This document shows, in pieces, positions 43,475-53,334 of a DNA stretch of 64,000 bases. The DNA lies in assembly GCF_003479425.1 (NCBI RefSeq), contig NZ_QUHC01000007.1, forward strand, positions 62,001-126,000, written 5' to 3'. The position numbers were made by a program, and so were the translations under genes. Position 1 is the stretch's first letter, and the number at the start of each line of letters is the position of its first letter. Origin of the DNA: Odoribacter sp. AF15-53. GTDB lineage: Bacteria; Bacteroidota; Bacteroidia; Bacteroidales; Marinifilaceae. Under the pieces are notes generated by a model. It had not been told where the DNA came from. It saw only the letters and a list, made by a program, of their open reading frames with translations, and made no database searches.

Positions 43475-46400
43475 ATGAAAAAAAAGTCAAAGGATGGCAC
43501 TTTTCTGTTTGGAAAAGTGGTGCACAAATTTTGGAAAATTATGCGATTGCAGCTATTGATTATTTTTGTGACTCTGTTCCAGCTACATGCCGAGAACAGC
43601 TACACGCAGCAAAAGGTGAGCATTTTGTTTAAGGATGCCGCGATTGAGGATGTGATCCGGGAGGTCGAGGCCCAGTCGGGTTACGTGGTGGTGTATAATA
43701 ACACGTTGTTGAGGACGGTGAAACGTGTTACGGTTACCTTGCGGAACGTGAATGCCGTGGAGGCTTTGAATAAGGCTTTGCAGGGAAGTGGGTTACATTG
43801 TAAGTTGGTGGAGGATTTCCTGGTAATTGCCAAGGGAGAGGCGAAGACGGCCCCGGAGGATGACAAGGGAAAGAAGATTGAGGGACGGGTGACGGACAAG
43901 GATAAGATGCCGTTACCGGGGGTAACCGTGTTAGTGAAGGGGACGAAATTGGGCGTGGTAACCGACACAGCCGGGAGATTCCAATTGACGTTACCCTTGG
44001 AGAAAGAGGTGACTTTACAATTCTCTTTTATCGGGATGAAGTCGCAAGAGGTGAAGATTAAGGATTATAAGCCGCTTATGGTGGTGTTGGAAGAGGAGGC
44101 AACGGAGGTGGAAGAGGTCGTGGTGAACGGTATTTTCTCCCGGAAAGCGGGAAGTTTTACCGGTTCGGCCTTGACGATGAAAGGGGAGGATTTGAAACGG
44201 GTGAGTAATTCGAACGTGTTTGCCAGTTTGAAGAATCTCGATCCTTCTTTGATGATTTTTGATAATCTGGAGTTCGGTTCCGACCCGAACAAGATGCCCA
44301 CGATGGCTTTGCGAGGGAAGACCGCTTTTGAGCTGGAATCGGATGATATTGATTTGAAAGGAAGTTATGCGAATGACCCGAACGCTCCTTTGTTTATTCT
44401 GGACGGTTTTGAGGCTTCGGTTCAGAAAATTGCCGATTTGGATATGAACCGGGTGGAGTCGTTGACGATCTTGAAAGATGCTTCGGCAAAGGCTATCTAC
44501 GGTTCCAAGGCGGCCAACGGTGTGATCGTGATCGAGACGAAAAAGAACACCGAGTCTTCATTGCGGATTTCATATAGCGGGAGCGTGGAGATTCAAGCAC
44601 CCGATCTTTCTTCTTACAACCTGACGAATGCGGCGCAGAAATTGGAGATCGAGAAAGATGCCGGGTTGTATTACGATAAGAATCTTTCGACCTTGTTCAA
44701 TTTACAAAAGGATTATAACAAGAAGTTGGCGGCCGTGGTATCCGGTATCGACACGGATTGGTTATCAAAGCCACTGCGCAATGGTGTCGGGACGAAACAT
44801 GGTATTTCTTTCGAGATGGGAAATGAACGGTTGAACCTGATCGTCGGGTTTAGCTATAATAATATTCAAGGGACGATGAAGGGGTCCGACCGCACGAATT
44901 ACGAGGGGAGTGTGTCGATTTCGTATCGTTACAAGGGATTGAATTTCAGGGATAATCTGGCGATCACGTCCAACGTGGCGAATGATTCGCCTTACGGGGC
45001 GTTCAGCGAGTATGCGGCGTTGAATCCTTACCTGACCCCGTATGATGAGAAGGGGAACCTGGTACAGAATGCCAATATCATTCCGGGAAGCGATAATTTC
45101 GTCGAGAATCCCTTGTACAACGCTTCTTTAAACACGAAGTTAGCGAGTAAGTATATTGACGTGACGAATAACTTTAGCGTGGAGTGGATGATCGTGATGG
45201 GTTGGAAAGTGACGGGACGTTTCGGGGTGACTGAGAAACGCGTACGGGCGGATGAGTTCTACCCGGCGAATCATTTGAAATTCAGGAGTAATTCCGGAGA
45301 GGATTTGTTCCGGAAGGGAAGTTATAAGATGAACGAGGGCGAGGAGAAACGATTGAGCGGGGACGTGAACATGCAGTTTTCGAAAGAACTCGCCGAGAAG
45401 CATTACGTGTTTGCCAATGCCGGTTTTACTTTATCGGAGGCTTATTACGAGGAGTTAATTTACGAGGCGGAAGGTTTCCCTCACGACCGGATGAATGATA
45501 TCATTTTCGCCCGCCAGTACGTGAAGGATTCTAAACCCACGGGACGGGAGTCCACGATCCGGGATATTGCCGTGCTGTTTGCTGGTAACTATGCCTATGA
45601 TAATCGTTTTCTCTTGGACGGTTCTTTCCGAACGAGTGCTTCCAGTCAATACGGGAAGAATAATCGTTGGGGACAGTTCTGGAGTGTCGGCGTGGGGTGG
45701 AATATTCATAACGAGACGTGGATGAGGGATTCTAAGATTCAGCAATTGAAGTTGCGGGGGTCTGTCGGGTATACCGGGGCGCAGAGTAGCGAGGCGTATG
45801 CTTCACTGGCTACTTACGAGTACGATCTGGATCGGGTGTACATGGGATTTCTGGGATCGAAGTTGAAAGCCATGCGTAACGAGGATTTGAAGTGGAAGGA
45901 GAAGTTTGATTATAACGTGGGGTTGGATTTTAATATCGGGCGTTTGTTGAGCGTGAAGTTTGATTACTATATCGGGAAAACGAAGAATAACGTGTTGGAT
46001 TTTGACCTTCCCACTTATACCGGGTTCAAAACGGTGAAAGAGAACGTGGGGGACGTGGAAAACAAGGGGTTTGATGTCCGCTTGAGCGTCACGCCGTGGA
46101 ATATGCCGAAGGAACGAGGTTATTTCACGATTACCACGGCTATTTCACGCAACAAGAATAAGATTACCGGGGTGTCTACCGCCATGAAGAATTACAACGA
46201 GAAGCAGGACGAGAAAGCGAGTAGCAAGTTTTATAATAGACCGGTGCAGAAGTACTATGACGGGGTTTCCCTGGACGCGATCTGGGCGGTTCGTTCTTTG
46301 GGGATAGACCCGACGAACGGGCAGGAAATTTATCTGGACAAGAACGGGAACCGGACGTACACGTACCGGGTCTCCGATCAGGTGGTCTGCGGTGACAAGT

Positions 46401-46885
46401 TGCCTGATTTCCAAGGAACGGCCGGGTTCATGTTTAGTTACAAGGGGATCGAGTTGAACGCGACGTTCCGTTTCCAGTACGGGGCACAGATGTATAACCA
46501 GACGTTGGTGGACAAGGTGGAAAATGCCTCGCTTAAAAATAACGTGGACAAACGCGTGTACGATGGTCGTTGGCGTAATCCGGGAGACTTGAAACCTTAC
46601 AAGACGTTGGGAAACGTGTGGGTGGAAGAGGAGAGTGAGTATAAAGATGAAAAGACACAGTCAACGTCCCGTTTCGTGCAGGATCGTAACGAATTGAGTC
46701 TTTCTTCCCTGAGGGTGGGGTATGATTTCTGGAAGCATGATTTCATCAAGAAAGTATCCATGGAGCGTTTGAGAATCGAGTTTTACATGAATGATGTATT
46801 TATGTTGTCGTCGATCAAGACGGAAAGGGGTACTTCTTATCCTTTCGCCAGATCGTTCAACTTTGCTATACAAGCTACATTTTAA
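43475..46885 (+). CDS. SusC/RagA TonB-dependent transporter with STN domain, locus 3
   Basis: 1136 residues. Signal peptide to about 40 (LFQLHAENSYTQQ), STN about 46-119, carboxypeptidase-regulatory-like domain about 136-212 (DKDKMPLPGVTVLVKG), plug from about 215 (EEVVVNGIFSRK) with TILKDASAKAIYGSKAANG, barrel ending in FAIQATF. Closely similar in plan to the SusC of locus 1, including the FGSDPNKMP and QMYNQTLVDKVE segments (GSDPN and VYNQTLVDRVE there). Ligand unknown. Confidence 0.94.
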   Translation: MKKKSKDGTFLFGKVVHKFWKIMRLQLLIIFVTLFQLHAENSYTQQKVSILFKDAAIEDVIREVEAQSGYVVVYNNTLLRTVKRVTVTLRNVNAVEALNKALQGSGLHCKLVEDFLVIAKGEAKTAPEDDKGKKIEGRVTDKDKMPLPGVTVLVKGTKLGVVTDTAGRFQLTLPLEKEVTLQFSFIGMKSQEVKIKDYKPLMVVLEEEATEVEEVVVNGIFSRKAGSFTGSALTMKGEDLKRVSNSNVFASLKNLDPSLMIFDNLEFGSDPNKMPTMALRGKTAFELESDDIDLKGSYANDPNAPLFILDGFEASVQKIADLDMNRVESLTILKDASAKAIYGSKAANGVIVIETKKNTESSLRISYSGSVEIQAPDLSSYNLTNAAQKLEIEKDAGLYYDKNLSTLFNLQKDYNKKLAAVVSGIDTDWLSKPLRNGVGTKHGISFEMGNERLNLIVGFSYNNIQGTMKGSDRTNYEGSVSISYRYKGLNFRDNLAITSNVANDSPYGAFSEYAALNPYLTPYDEKGNLVQNANIIPGSDNFVENPLYNASLNTKLASKYIDVTNNFSVEWMIVMGWKVTGRFGVTEKRVRADEFYPANHLKFRSNSGEDLFRKGSYKMNEGEEKRLSGDVNMQFSKELAEKHYVFANAGFTLSEAYYEELIYEAEGFPHDRMNDIIFARQYVKDSKPTGRESTIRDIAVLFAGNYAYDNRFLLDGSFRTSASSQYGKNNRWGQFWSVGVGWNIHNETWMRDSKIQQLKLRGSVGYTGAQSSEAYASLATYEYDLDRVYMGFLGSKLKAMRNEDLKWKEKFDYNVGLDFNIGRLLSVKFDYYIGKTKNNVLDFDLPTYTGFKTVKENVGDVENKGFDVRLSVTPWNMPKERGYFTITTAISRNKNKITGVSTAMKNYNEKQDEKASSKFYNRPVQKYYDGVSLDAIWAVRSLGIDPTNGQEIYLDKNGNRTYTYRVSDQVVCGDKLPDFQGTAGFMFSYKGIELNATFRFQYGAQMYNQTLVDKVENASLKNNVDKRVYDGRWRNPGDLKPYKTLGNVWVEEESEYKDEKTQSTSRFVQDRNELSLSSLRVGYDFWKHDFIKKVSMERLRIEFYMNDVFMLSSIKTERGTSYPFARSFNFAIQATF

Positions 46886-46896
46886 TACTATTGATT

Positions 46897-48393
46897 ATGA
46901 AGAAAGTACGTGATATATTTTGTGTTTTACTGTTGTTCTGCACGACGATGTCTTGCGAGAACTGGTTGGACGTGGACCCGAAGACGGAGATAAAGTCCGA
47001 ATTGATGTTCCAGTCCGTGAGCGGGTTCAAGGATGCCTTGATCGGGGTTTACCTGACGTTACGCGATCCGGAATTATACGGCCGGGAGGCCACGTGGGGA
47101 TTCGTGGATGCTATCGGGCAACAAACGGACGTGCAGGATCAGTCTTCCGCTTATTATAATGCTACCCGTTATAATTATTCCCAGACTTCGGGCGTGTCCG
47201 ATGCCCTTTGGTCCAAGGCTTTTAATGCTATTGTCAACCTGAATAATATGTTGGAGAATCTGGACGCGCAGGAGAATCTGTTTACCCCGGCCACTTACGG
47301 GGTGTTGAAGGGGGAAGCGTTGGGGTTACGGGCATTTCTGCATTTTGATTTGGTGCGGTTATTCGGCTGGGGCAATTTGGCGAAGAAACCGGAGAATCTG
47401 GAGAAGTTGTGTATGCCTTACATGACGAAGTATGACAAAATGTTATCCGATCAATTGACGGTAGGTGAGGTGTTGGCCCGTATCGAGGAGGATTTACAAG
47501 AGTCGATAGCGTTACTGAACGATAATGATCCTTATGGGTTGGCTCCCAAGCCGGATGATTATGATTTGCCGAACGAGGATAAGTTTTTCGACAACCGGGA
47601 AAAACGGTTTAATTATTGGGCGGCGGTGTGTACGCTGGCCCGCGTGTACATGTGGATGGGCAAAAAGAGTGAAGCGTTAGAGTTGGCGAATTCCTTTATT
47701 GAAAAAGGTGGCCGTACTTCTTGGATTGATTCGTACACGATTGATGCCTATTATCCGAAGGATCGGGATTTGACTTTTTCAAGAGAGCATGTCTTTGCCC
47801 TGGATATCGCAGAGCTTTTCGAGACGATAAAGCATTATATTAATCCTGATGCGAACGATCCTAACCGGAATGCAGATTTATTGTGTCATTCGAGTGAGCG
47901 AGCGAAGAAGTTGTTCGAGGCGGAGGACGGGAAAAGTACGGACTATCGTTATAATCACTGGTACAACACGGTAAATAATTATTTCGACGGGTGGGCTTTC
48001 TATAAATACTGGGAGGTGGAAGATTACGTGCACGGAAGTGTATTACCCTTGATCCGGAAACCGGAGATGTATTATATTGCTGCGGAATGTTTGCTGGGAA
48101 CTGGCAATGACGCTGACCGGATAAAGGCAATCGAGATTCTCAACACGGTAAGAAGTAACCGGGGGCTTGCGAAGCTGGGAAACGATATGACGGCGGGAAC
48201 GGTGCAGGATGAGATCACGAAAGAGTATCAACGAGAATTTATCGGGGAGGGACAGTTATTCTATTATTACAAACGCTTAGGATTTGAGAAAATTCCTTAT
48301 GCCACGAAAGCGGGCAGTGATGCGGTTTACGTGATTCCGTTACCCTCGGGAGATGTCGGTTTGGGGGGAATGGAAGATTACAAGAAAAAGTAA
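46897..48393 (+). CDS. RagB/SusD family surface lipoprotein, locus 3
   Basis: 498 residues from ATG 46897; a TTG at 46891 is in frame but gives a poorer start. Lipobox TTMSC (Cys20), then ENWLDVDPKTE. Family helices GLRAFLHFDLVRLFGW and the C-terminal EFIGEGQLFYYYKRLG are present. Eleven bp after susC. Confidence 0.93.
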   Translation: MKKVRDIFCVLLLFCTTMSCENWLDVDPKTEIKSELMFQSVSGFKDALIGVYLTLRDPELYGREATWGFVDAIGQQTDVQDQSSAYYNATRYNYSQTSGVSDALWSKAFNAIVNLNNMLENLDAQENLFTPATYGVLKGEALGLRAFLHFDLVRLFGWGNLAKKPENLEKLCMPYMTKYDKMLSDQLTVGEVLARIEEDLQESIALLNDNDPYGLAPKPDDYDLPNEDKFFDNREKRFNYWAAVCTLARVYMWMGKKSEALELANSFIEKGGRTSWIDSYTIDAYYPKDRDLTFSREHVFALDIAELFETIKHYINPDANDPNRNADLLCHSSERAKKLFEAEDGKSTDYRYNHWYNTVNNYFDGWAFYKYWEVEDYVHGSVLPLIRKPEMYYIAAECLLGTGNDADRIKAIEILNTVRSNRGLAKLGNDMTAGTVQDEITKEYQREFIGEGQLFYYYKRLGFEKIPYATKAGSDAVYVIPLPSGDVGLGGMEDYKKK

Positions 48394-48414
48394 TGAATTA
48401 TAAAGAGTACGCAT

Positions 48415-49161
48415 ATGAAAAGTATGAAACAGATGATAATCAGGTTGATGATGGCGGCATTGGCGGTATGTGCGTTTATGTCGTGCGAGCAAGAAGAGAC
48501 CATGATGTACCAGCAGGCGGCGGGTGTGAAATTTATGTACCAGGCCACGGATGAGTATAGTTTCGTGGATAATTACGGGGAAACGGTACACTTGTATTAC
48601 ATCACGGTTGCCACGACGGGAGATTCGGTTGATTATGAACGGAAGGTGTCGATCGCTTTGGTGGAGGATGACACGAATTACGTGAACACGGCTCGTCCGG
48701 AACAGTACAAGTTGTTGGAAGGCGTGGTTCCTGCCGGGTCTTTCGCAGGTGAGGTTCCCGTTGAGATTCATTGCACGCCGGACATGAGCGACAGTAGTTT
48801 CGTGGTGAATATAAAACTGGTACCTAACGAGGATTTCCCGCTTGCCGGTTTTGATAAGCGTTATTTCGAGTTGTCAATGACGAATCAGTTGGTTAAACCC
48901 AAGAACTGGGGTAATCTTGCCTTCTATTTCGGGCAACAATTCTCGATAAGTTGGTATCGCTTTATCCTGAACGTGTTGGATGTGTCGTATATTCCTTATC
49001 CGACGGCACAGGAAGGAGACGAGAAGTGGAGTTACAATCAACTCTTGGCGAATGCGGGGAAAGTGAAGGCTGCGTTGATCCAGTATAACCGGGAGCATCC
49101 GAACGATCCCCTGCGACATGAAGACGGGGATTATGCGGGCGATGAGGTGAAAATGCCTTAA
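48415..49161 (+). CDS. DUF4843 domain lipoprotein, locus 3
   Basis: 248 residues, lipobox AFMSC (Cys24). Beta-rich body, TNQLVKPKNWG segment matching the locus 1 protein (TNELTRPEWW), and a C-terminal helical tail that the locus 2 member lacks. Probably a surface accessory subunit of the SusCD complex; its molecular role is not established. Confidence 0.85.
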   Translation: MKSMKQMIIRLMMAALAVCAFMSCEQEETMMYQQAAGVKFMYQATDEYSFVDNYGETVHLYYITVATTGDSVDYERKVSIALVEDDTNYVNTARPEQYKLLEGVVPAGSFAGEVPVEIHCTPDMSDSSFVVNIKLVPNEDFPLAGFDKRYFELSMTNQLVKPKNWGNLAFYFGQQFSISWYRFILNVLDVSYIPYPTAQEGDEKWSYNQLLANAGKVKAALIQYNREHPNDPLRHEDGDYAGDEVKMP

Positions 49162-49179
49162 CGGGATGCTTTTAGAATA

Positions 49180-50784
49180 ATGTTTAATATCGTAAAGAAG
49201 ATGATAATGAAAAGAATATCGATATTTTTATTACTATACATGGCTTTCGTGGCAATGTCTTGTTACGATGATAATTCGGCCAAGGATTTCAAAATCGTGA
49301 AACCTATCGTGATCGAATTTGCCGGGGCGGAGACTTCCGTGAAGATTTTTCAATTTGATACATTGGAGATTAACCCGATTATTTACAAGAATGGCGTGTC
49401 CGACGAGAATTTGACATACGAATGGAAGATTCAGGGAAACGAGTATCCCGAGACTGTTTTGTCGACCAAGATGACATTTTGTGAACCTATTTCAGCAGCC
49501 CCGAACAGTAAGGCGTATGATTTAATCTTGACTGTGACCGATAAAACGACTGATATCCAAGAATTTTCCCGGATATCGGTGACCGTGGAAAGTTCTTTGG
49601 GCGAGGGATTACTGGTTGCCGACACGCGTGACGGGAAGACGGCAGATGTGTCTTTGATTATGGCGATGAACTTTACCCGCGGATTATTGGAGAAAAATAA
49701 TAAAGTATACCGAAATATTTATTCGTCTGTAAATCAACATAACCTGAATGGATTAGTGAAAGATATGCAGTCACTTGTGAAAAGTGATTCCCGAACATTG
49801 ACTATATTGACGGAATCAGATATTTATCGAGTTGATCCTTTTGAATTTGCGGATTGGGAGATGAATAATGATCTTTTCTTTGTGCCGATCGAGGGAGAAA
49901 TGCATCCTGAGGGGATGATGGTGAAGGATTACGGGGGCATGGAATACCTGAAAATAGACGGTAAATTGTATCCGCGAAATTCATCGTGGGGGAATTTGTA
50001 TTATAATTTTTACATGTTCATGCCTGATTTAAGTGACTATAACATAAGTCAGATGTTGATTTGCGGGGTATATTATTACGCTACACCTTATGCTTTTGAT
50101 GAAATTAAGAGTCAATTTGTACAAGTGAATAGTTATTCGGATGGTTTTTTACAGTTTCGGGAACAGAAGCCGGGGTTGTTGTTTGACGTGAATAACGTGG
50201 GACCGTATGATGCGATATACATGGGAGAAGGAGAAAATACGCAGTTGATGACCGTTTTTAAGGCTGAGCAAGGGAACGATTATTGGCTTGCCGCCATGCA
50301 GACCAAGGAGGAGGATAACGGGACTAATTTACCCACGGGACGATACGTGTTGACGAATTGTTCTGGTATCAATGAAGCTGTCGGCTTTGCCGCTTCCCCG
50401 ATCTCGAATGATTTTTACTATGCGACAAAAGATCAGATTTACACGATAGCACTGGGAGAGTCTCAAAACGTGACATCGGAAAGTCGCTATACCGTGGATA
50501 AGGAGCGGGACGGGGAAATTACTTCCATGATGATGTGGCGGGGAGAATATGGCCGGATGAACGTGTCTAGCGAGAGTAGTTCTACCGGGATCACGACACA
50601 AAATGCACAGTATCGTATGTTGATTATCACGACTTACAAGGAATCAACCGGGGAAGGGAAAGTGATTACCATCCCGATTGTCAAGTTGAGAAGCGGTACG
50701 TTGGAACCGAATCGGGAGATTCACGGGAGATACGAGGGATTTGGCCGGATTACGAAAGTGGCCTATAATAAAGTGGGTAACTAA
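49180..50784 (+). CDS. PKD-like family lipoprotein, locus 3
   Basis: 534 residues. Lipobox VAMSC, Cys28 counted from 49180; ATG 49207 (MKRISIFLLL) gives an equally normal lipoprotein signal. The N-terminal Ig/PKD-like region has LTYEWKIQGNEYPE, and a long beta-rich part ends in GRYEGFGRITKVAYNKVGN. Counterpart of the protein at 8887. The same C-terminal pattern is seen in the remnant at 53335-53541. Stops one base before the next start. Confidence 0.82.
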   Translation: MFNIVKKMIMKRISIFLLLYMAFVAMSCYDDNSAKDFKIVKPIVIEFAGAETSVKIFQFDTLEINPIIYKNGVSDENLTYEWKIQGNEYPETVLSTKMTFCEPISAAPNSKAYDLILTVTDKTTDIQEFSRISVTVESSLGEGLLVADTRDGKTADVSLIMAMNFTRGLLEKNNKVYRNIYSSVNQHNLNGLVKDMQSLVKSDSRTLTILTESDIYRVDPFEFADWEMNNDLFFVPIEGEMHPEGMMVKDYGGMEYLKIDGKLYPRNSSWGNLYYNFYMFMPDLSDYNISQMLICGVYYYATPYAFDEIKSQFVQVNSYSDGFLQFREQKPGLLFDVNNVGPYDAIYMGEGENTQLMTVFKAEQGNDYWLAAMQTKEEDNGTNLPTGRYVLTNCSGINEAVGFAASPISNDFYYATKDQIYTIALGESQNVTSESRYTVDKERDGEITSMMMWRGEYGRMNVSSESSSTGITTQNAQYRMLIITTYKESTGEGKVITIPIVKLRSGTLEPNREIHGRYEGFGRITKVAYNKVGN

Positions 50785-50785
50785 A

Positions 50786-51802
50786 ATGAACGATTTTATG
50801 AGAACAAGATTAAGAAATATGACTTGTCTGTTATTATTGACAGTGGGTTGGGTGGCTTGTAATGATGACGATGATAATAACGTGAAGGTGGGTGTACGTC
50901 CGGTTAACCCCGTGCGCGTGAGCGAGATTACCGGGCATAATGATCACTGGGGTGATTACACGTTGAAGATTCAATACACGAACGACAAGGTGGCAGGCAT
51001 GAGCCGTTACGATAAAGACGGGTATCGGAAAGGAGGGCTTTCGGTGACGAAGGAACAGGGCGTCACGACGTATGCCGTGAATGATTACGTGTATAACGTG
51101 GATGTCGATTCTATCGCCCGGCTGGACACTTGGTTGAAAGGAAAATACGGGGTGGGGAATTACTCGCTGGAAGATAGTATCCCCACGATAGCCAGGACGT
51201 TGTACAAGGTTGACGTGACGCTTGACGAGGAGAGCACGGTCACGCAACAGGTGTTCAGTTATTATATTCCCAAAACCGAGTTCGGGACCGGGGATGATTT
51301 TGATAATACCTACACGTTGGATTACAAGGAGACTTTTATTTACGAGTACGGGGAAGGTATCTCAATCGTGAATTCTCGTTCTTTTCATGACACCTATGCC
51401 CCGGATGATGCTAAGAATTACGTGACTCGCGCTCTTTATAAATACGAGTACGAGTATGACGGGAACCGGATCGTGACGAACCGGATTTACCGGGTGAACA
51501 ATCATAGCGAGGAGAGTTGGGATTTGATAGACGAGCGGGCGTACGCGTATTCCGGTAACGGTTTGATGTCGGTGAAAGGCGACGGGTATTCGCTGGAAAG
51601 GATTTATAGTGATGCCCGGGCCTTTTCGTTGAACCTGAACGGGGCAGCGACTTCCTACACGTTGAACGAATACGGGTTCCTGATTAAAAGCGATAATGGC
51701 AAGGGCGAGGTGATGAACGTGACTTACGAGCCCGGGAACGGTAATTTTTATCACCTGTACCGGTTGGATCGGGAACAGGAAGGTTTCCCGGTTATAAAAT
51801 AG
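50786..51802 (+). CDS. Uncharacterised lipoprotein, locus 3
   Basis: 338 residues from ATG 50786, immediately after the PKD-like gene; a longer frame from TTG 50741 overlaps that gene and is unlikely. Lipobox GWVAC (Cys25), followed by an acidic NDDDDNN stretch as in surface-exported lipoproteins. The body is beta-rich with Tyr/Asp strand repeats (YKYEYEYDGNRIV, YAYSGNGLMSV, YTLNEYGFLI) that recall YD-type hairpins. Not found in loci 1 or 2, and not recognised as a named family. Confidence 0.75.
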   Translation: MNDFMRTRLRNMTCLLLLTVGWVACNDDDDNNVKVGVRPVNPVRVSEITGHNDHWGDYTLKIQYTNDKVAGMSRYDKDGYRKGGLSVTKEQGVTTYAVNDYVYNVDVDSIARLDTWLKGKYGVGNYSLEDSIPTIARTLYKVDVTLDEESTVTQQVFSYYIPKTEFGTGDDFDNTYTLDYKETFIYEYGEGISIVNSRSFHDTYAPDDAKNYVTRALYKYEYEYDGNRIVTNRIYRVNNHSEESWDLIDERAYAYSGNGLMSVKGDGYSLERIYSDARAFSLNLNGAATSYTLNEYGFLIKSDNGKGEVMNVTYEPGNGNFYHLYRLDREQEGFPVIK

Positions 51803-51849
51803 TGATGCGTGTTGTTTAGAGGGTGGGGCAGAAGTTTTTTTGCTTGCTA

Positions 51850-51974
51850 ATACTACCCCCTCCAGCTTCCCCTTACACGGGTAAAGTGTTGATTACCAAG
51901 CATTCCTTGCACGGGAATGGGGTGATAACCAAGCGGTTTTTCCCCCCGTGTAAGGGGGAGCCGGAGGGGGTAGT
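51850..51974 (-). repeat. Palindromic intergenic element, copy 3 (enlarged)
   Basis: Ends ACTACCCCCTCCAGC and GGAGCCGGAGGGGGTAGT. Inverted relative to copies 1 and 2. It is longer (~125 bp) because the core (GATTACCAAGC / GATAACCAAGCGG) is present twice. It forms an in-frame false N-terminal extension of the next gene. Confidence 0.75.
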
Positions 51975-52026
51975 TACACGGAATAGACTTTTGCCTCGTC
52001 CCTCTTTAAATTTTAAGCGGAAAAAT

Positions 52027-53058
52027 ATGGCAAGTTGTTTGAGATGTTTGATCTTGTTTTTATTCTTGGGGAACGTTGTCCTCGCGGGAGACAATAAAGT
52101 GCGTTGCGTTATTCGTGGCGAGTTGGTCGGGATGGATGCGAAGGAGGTGCTTCTGGTGGATGCGACGGTGGATTCCCGTTATCACGGGACGTATGTTCCG
52201 GTGAAGGATGGTCGCTTTGAACACGTGCTGGAATTGCCGCACGTGGAAGGTTATAAATTGATTTTCGTGACCCGTGACCCGAGGGTGTGGTATACCGTCC
52301 CGTTCATGGTGGAGGACGGGGAGGTATGTATCACGGTGAATGCTGATAAGAGTTACACGATACGGGGAGGGGAATTTAACGAGAGGTACCGGGACTACCG
52401 GGAGTTGCGACTGCGAGAGGTCGGGTGGAAGCGCTTTACTTTCATGCATGAATTTTGCACGGGACGATGGGATGAATTGTACTATTTCCTGGTGGTGGAG
52501 GAGTTGCAGAGACGGCAGGTGTATCAAGACGAGCCGGATGACGAGCTGGAAAAGGCTTACCGGGTGTTGGCGGTGAAATTCCCTTCCAGTGATTATACCC
52601 GTCTGGGGAAGATGTTACTCGATGGTTTCCGGGAAATCCGGCCGGGAGGGCGCTACGTGGAGTTCGAGGCCCCGGATTTGGAGGGGCGCGTGGTGGAGGT
52701 CTCGGACGTGATCCGGGGGAAAGTTGCCGTTATTGATTTGTGGGCTTCCTGGTGTATGCCTTGCCGGGCGAAGGCAAAGGCGATGATCCCGCTTTACGAG
52801 AAGTATAAGGATCGGGGGTTCGAGATCGTTGGTGTGGCGCGGGAGTTCAAGAACACGGATCGCGTGAGACAGGCGATAGAACAGGACGGGTATCCCTGGC
52901 TGCAATTGATCGAGTTGGATGATAGTCGCCGGATATGGACTCGTTACATGCTGGGGAATGCCGGGGGAGGCGTGTTTCTAGTTGATCGGGACGGGACGAT
53001 TTTAGCCGTGAACCCGAAACCGGAGGAGGTACAAAGTATATTGGAGCGAATATTATGA
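52027..53058 (+). CDS. TlpA-like protein with DUF4369 (CMPC, no cis-Pro), locus 3
   Basis: 343 residues from ATG 52027, where a signal peptide begins (CLRCLILFLFLGNVVLA); the open frame extends upstream only through a repeat element. DUF4369 is about 25-118, the thioredoxin domain about 212-343 with WASWCMPCRAK (cysteines 243 and 246). Unusually, the loop that should carry the cis-proline reads MLGNAGGGVFLVD (about 308-320) with no Pro. This may change substrate binding or redox rate. It is the only thioredoxin-fold gene of locus 3. Confidence 0.87.
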   Translation: MASCLRCLILFLFLGNVVLAGDNKVRCVIRGELVGMDAKEVLLVDATVDSRYHGTYVPVKDGRFEHVLELPHVEGYKLIFVTRDPRVWYTVPFMVEDGEVCITVNADKSYTIRGGEFNERYRDYRELRLREVGWKRFTFMHEFCTGRWDELYYFLVVEELQRRQVYQDEPDDELEKAYRVLAVKFPSSDYTRLGKMLLDGFREIRPGGRYVEFEAPDLEGRVVEVSDVIRGKVAVIDLWASWCMPCRAKAKAMIPLYEKYKDRGFEIVGVAREFKNTDRVRQAIEQDGYPWLQLIELDDSRRIWTRYMLGNAGGGVFLVDRDGTILAVNPKPEEVQSILERIL

Positions 53059-53334
53059 AAATATTTTATTTTTAGAATAAAAAATACCTGTTCGATATTA
53101 GGCTCGTTTTTAGTTAAAAATGGCCTAATTTTTATTACATATATTCACGTATTTTAAATACCTCTATAACCCGCGCTAGACGTGGGCTAGAGGGGGTATT
53201 CTACTGGTATTTTACTGGTATTCTACTGGTGTTTTACTGGTCGTTATACAGTAGAAATGCGGTAAAAAAATGATATTTTACCAGAAGAATGATGTTTGTA
53301 GCCCGTTTGTTGAATTTGTAGTGATCGTGTTTGA
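53059..53334. other. Non-coding region with 11-bp array
   Basis: No intact gene. It holds the 11-bp array at 53195 and, just after, partly inverted copies (CAGTAGAA, ATTTTACCAG). Confidence 0.5.
53195..53249 (+). repeat. 11-bp tandem array (GGTATTCTACT type)
   Basis: Four clear 11-bp units, GGTATTCTACT, GGTATTTTACT, GGTATTCTACT, GGTGTTTTACT, and one decayed unit. Partly complementary sequence follows to about 53285. Confidence 0.8.

Noticed and set aside
51823..52026. N-terminal extension of the TlpA-like protein of locus 3
   Set aside because: The added residues are the translation of palindromic element copy 3; a normal signal peptide starts at 52027.
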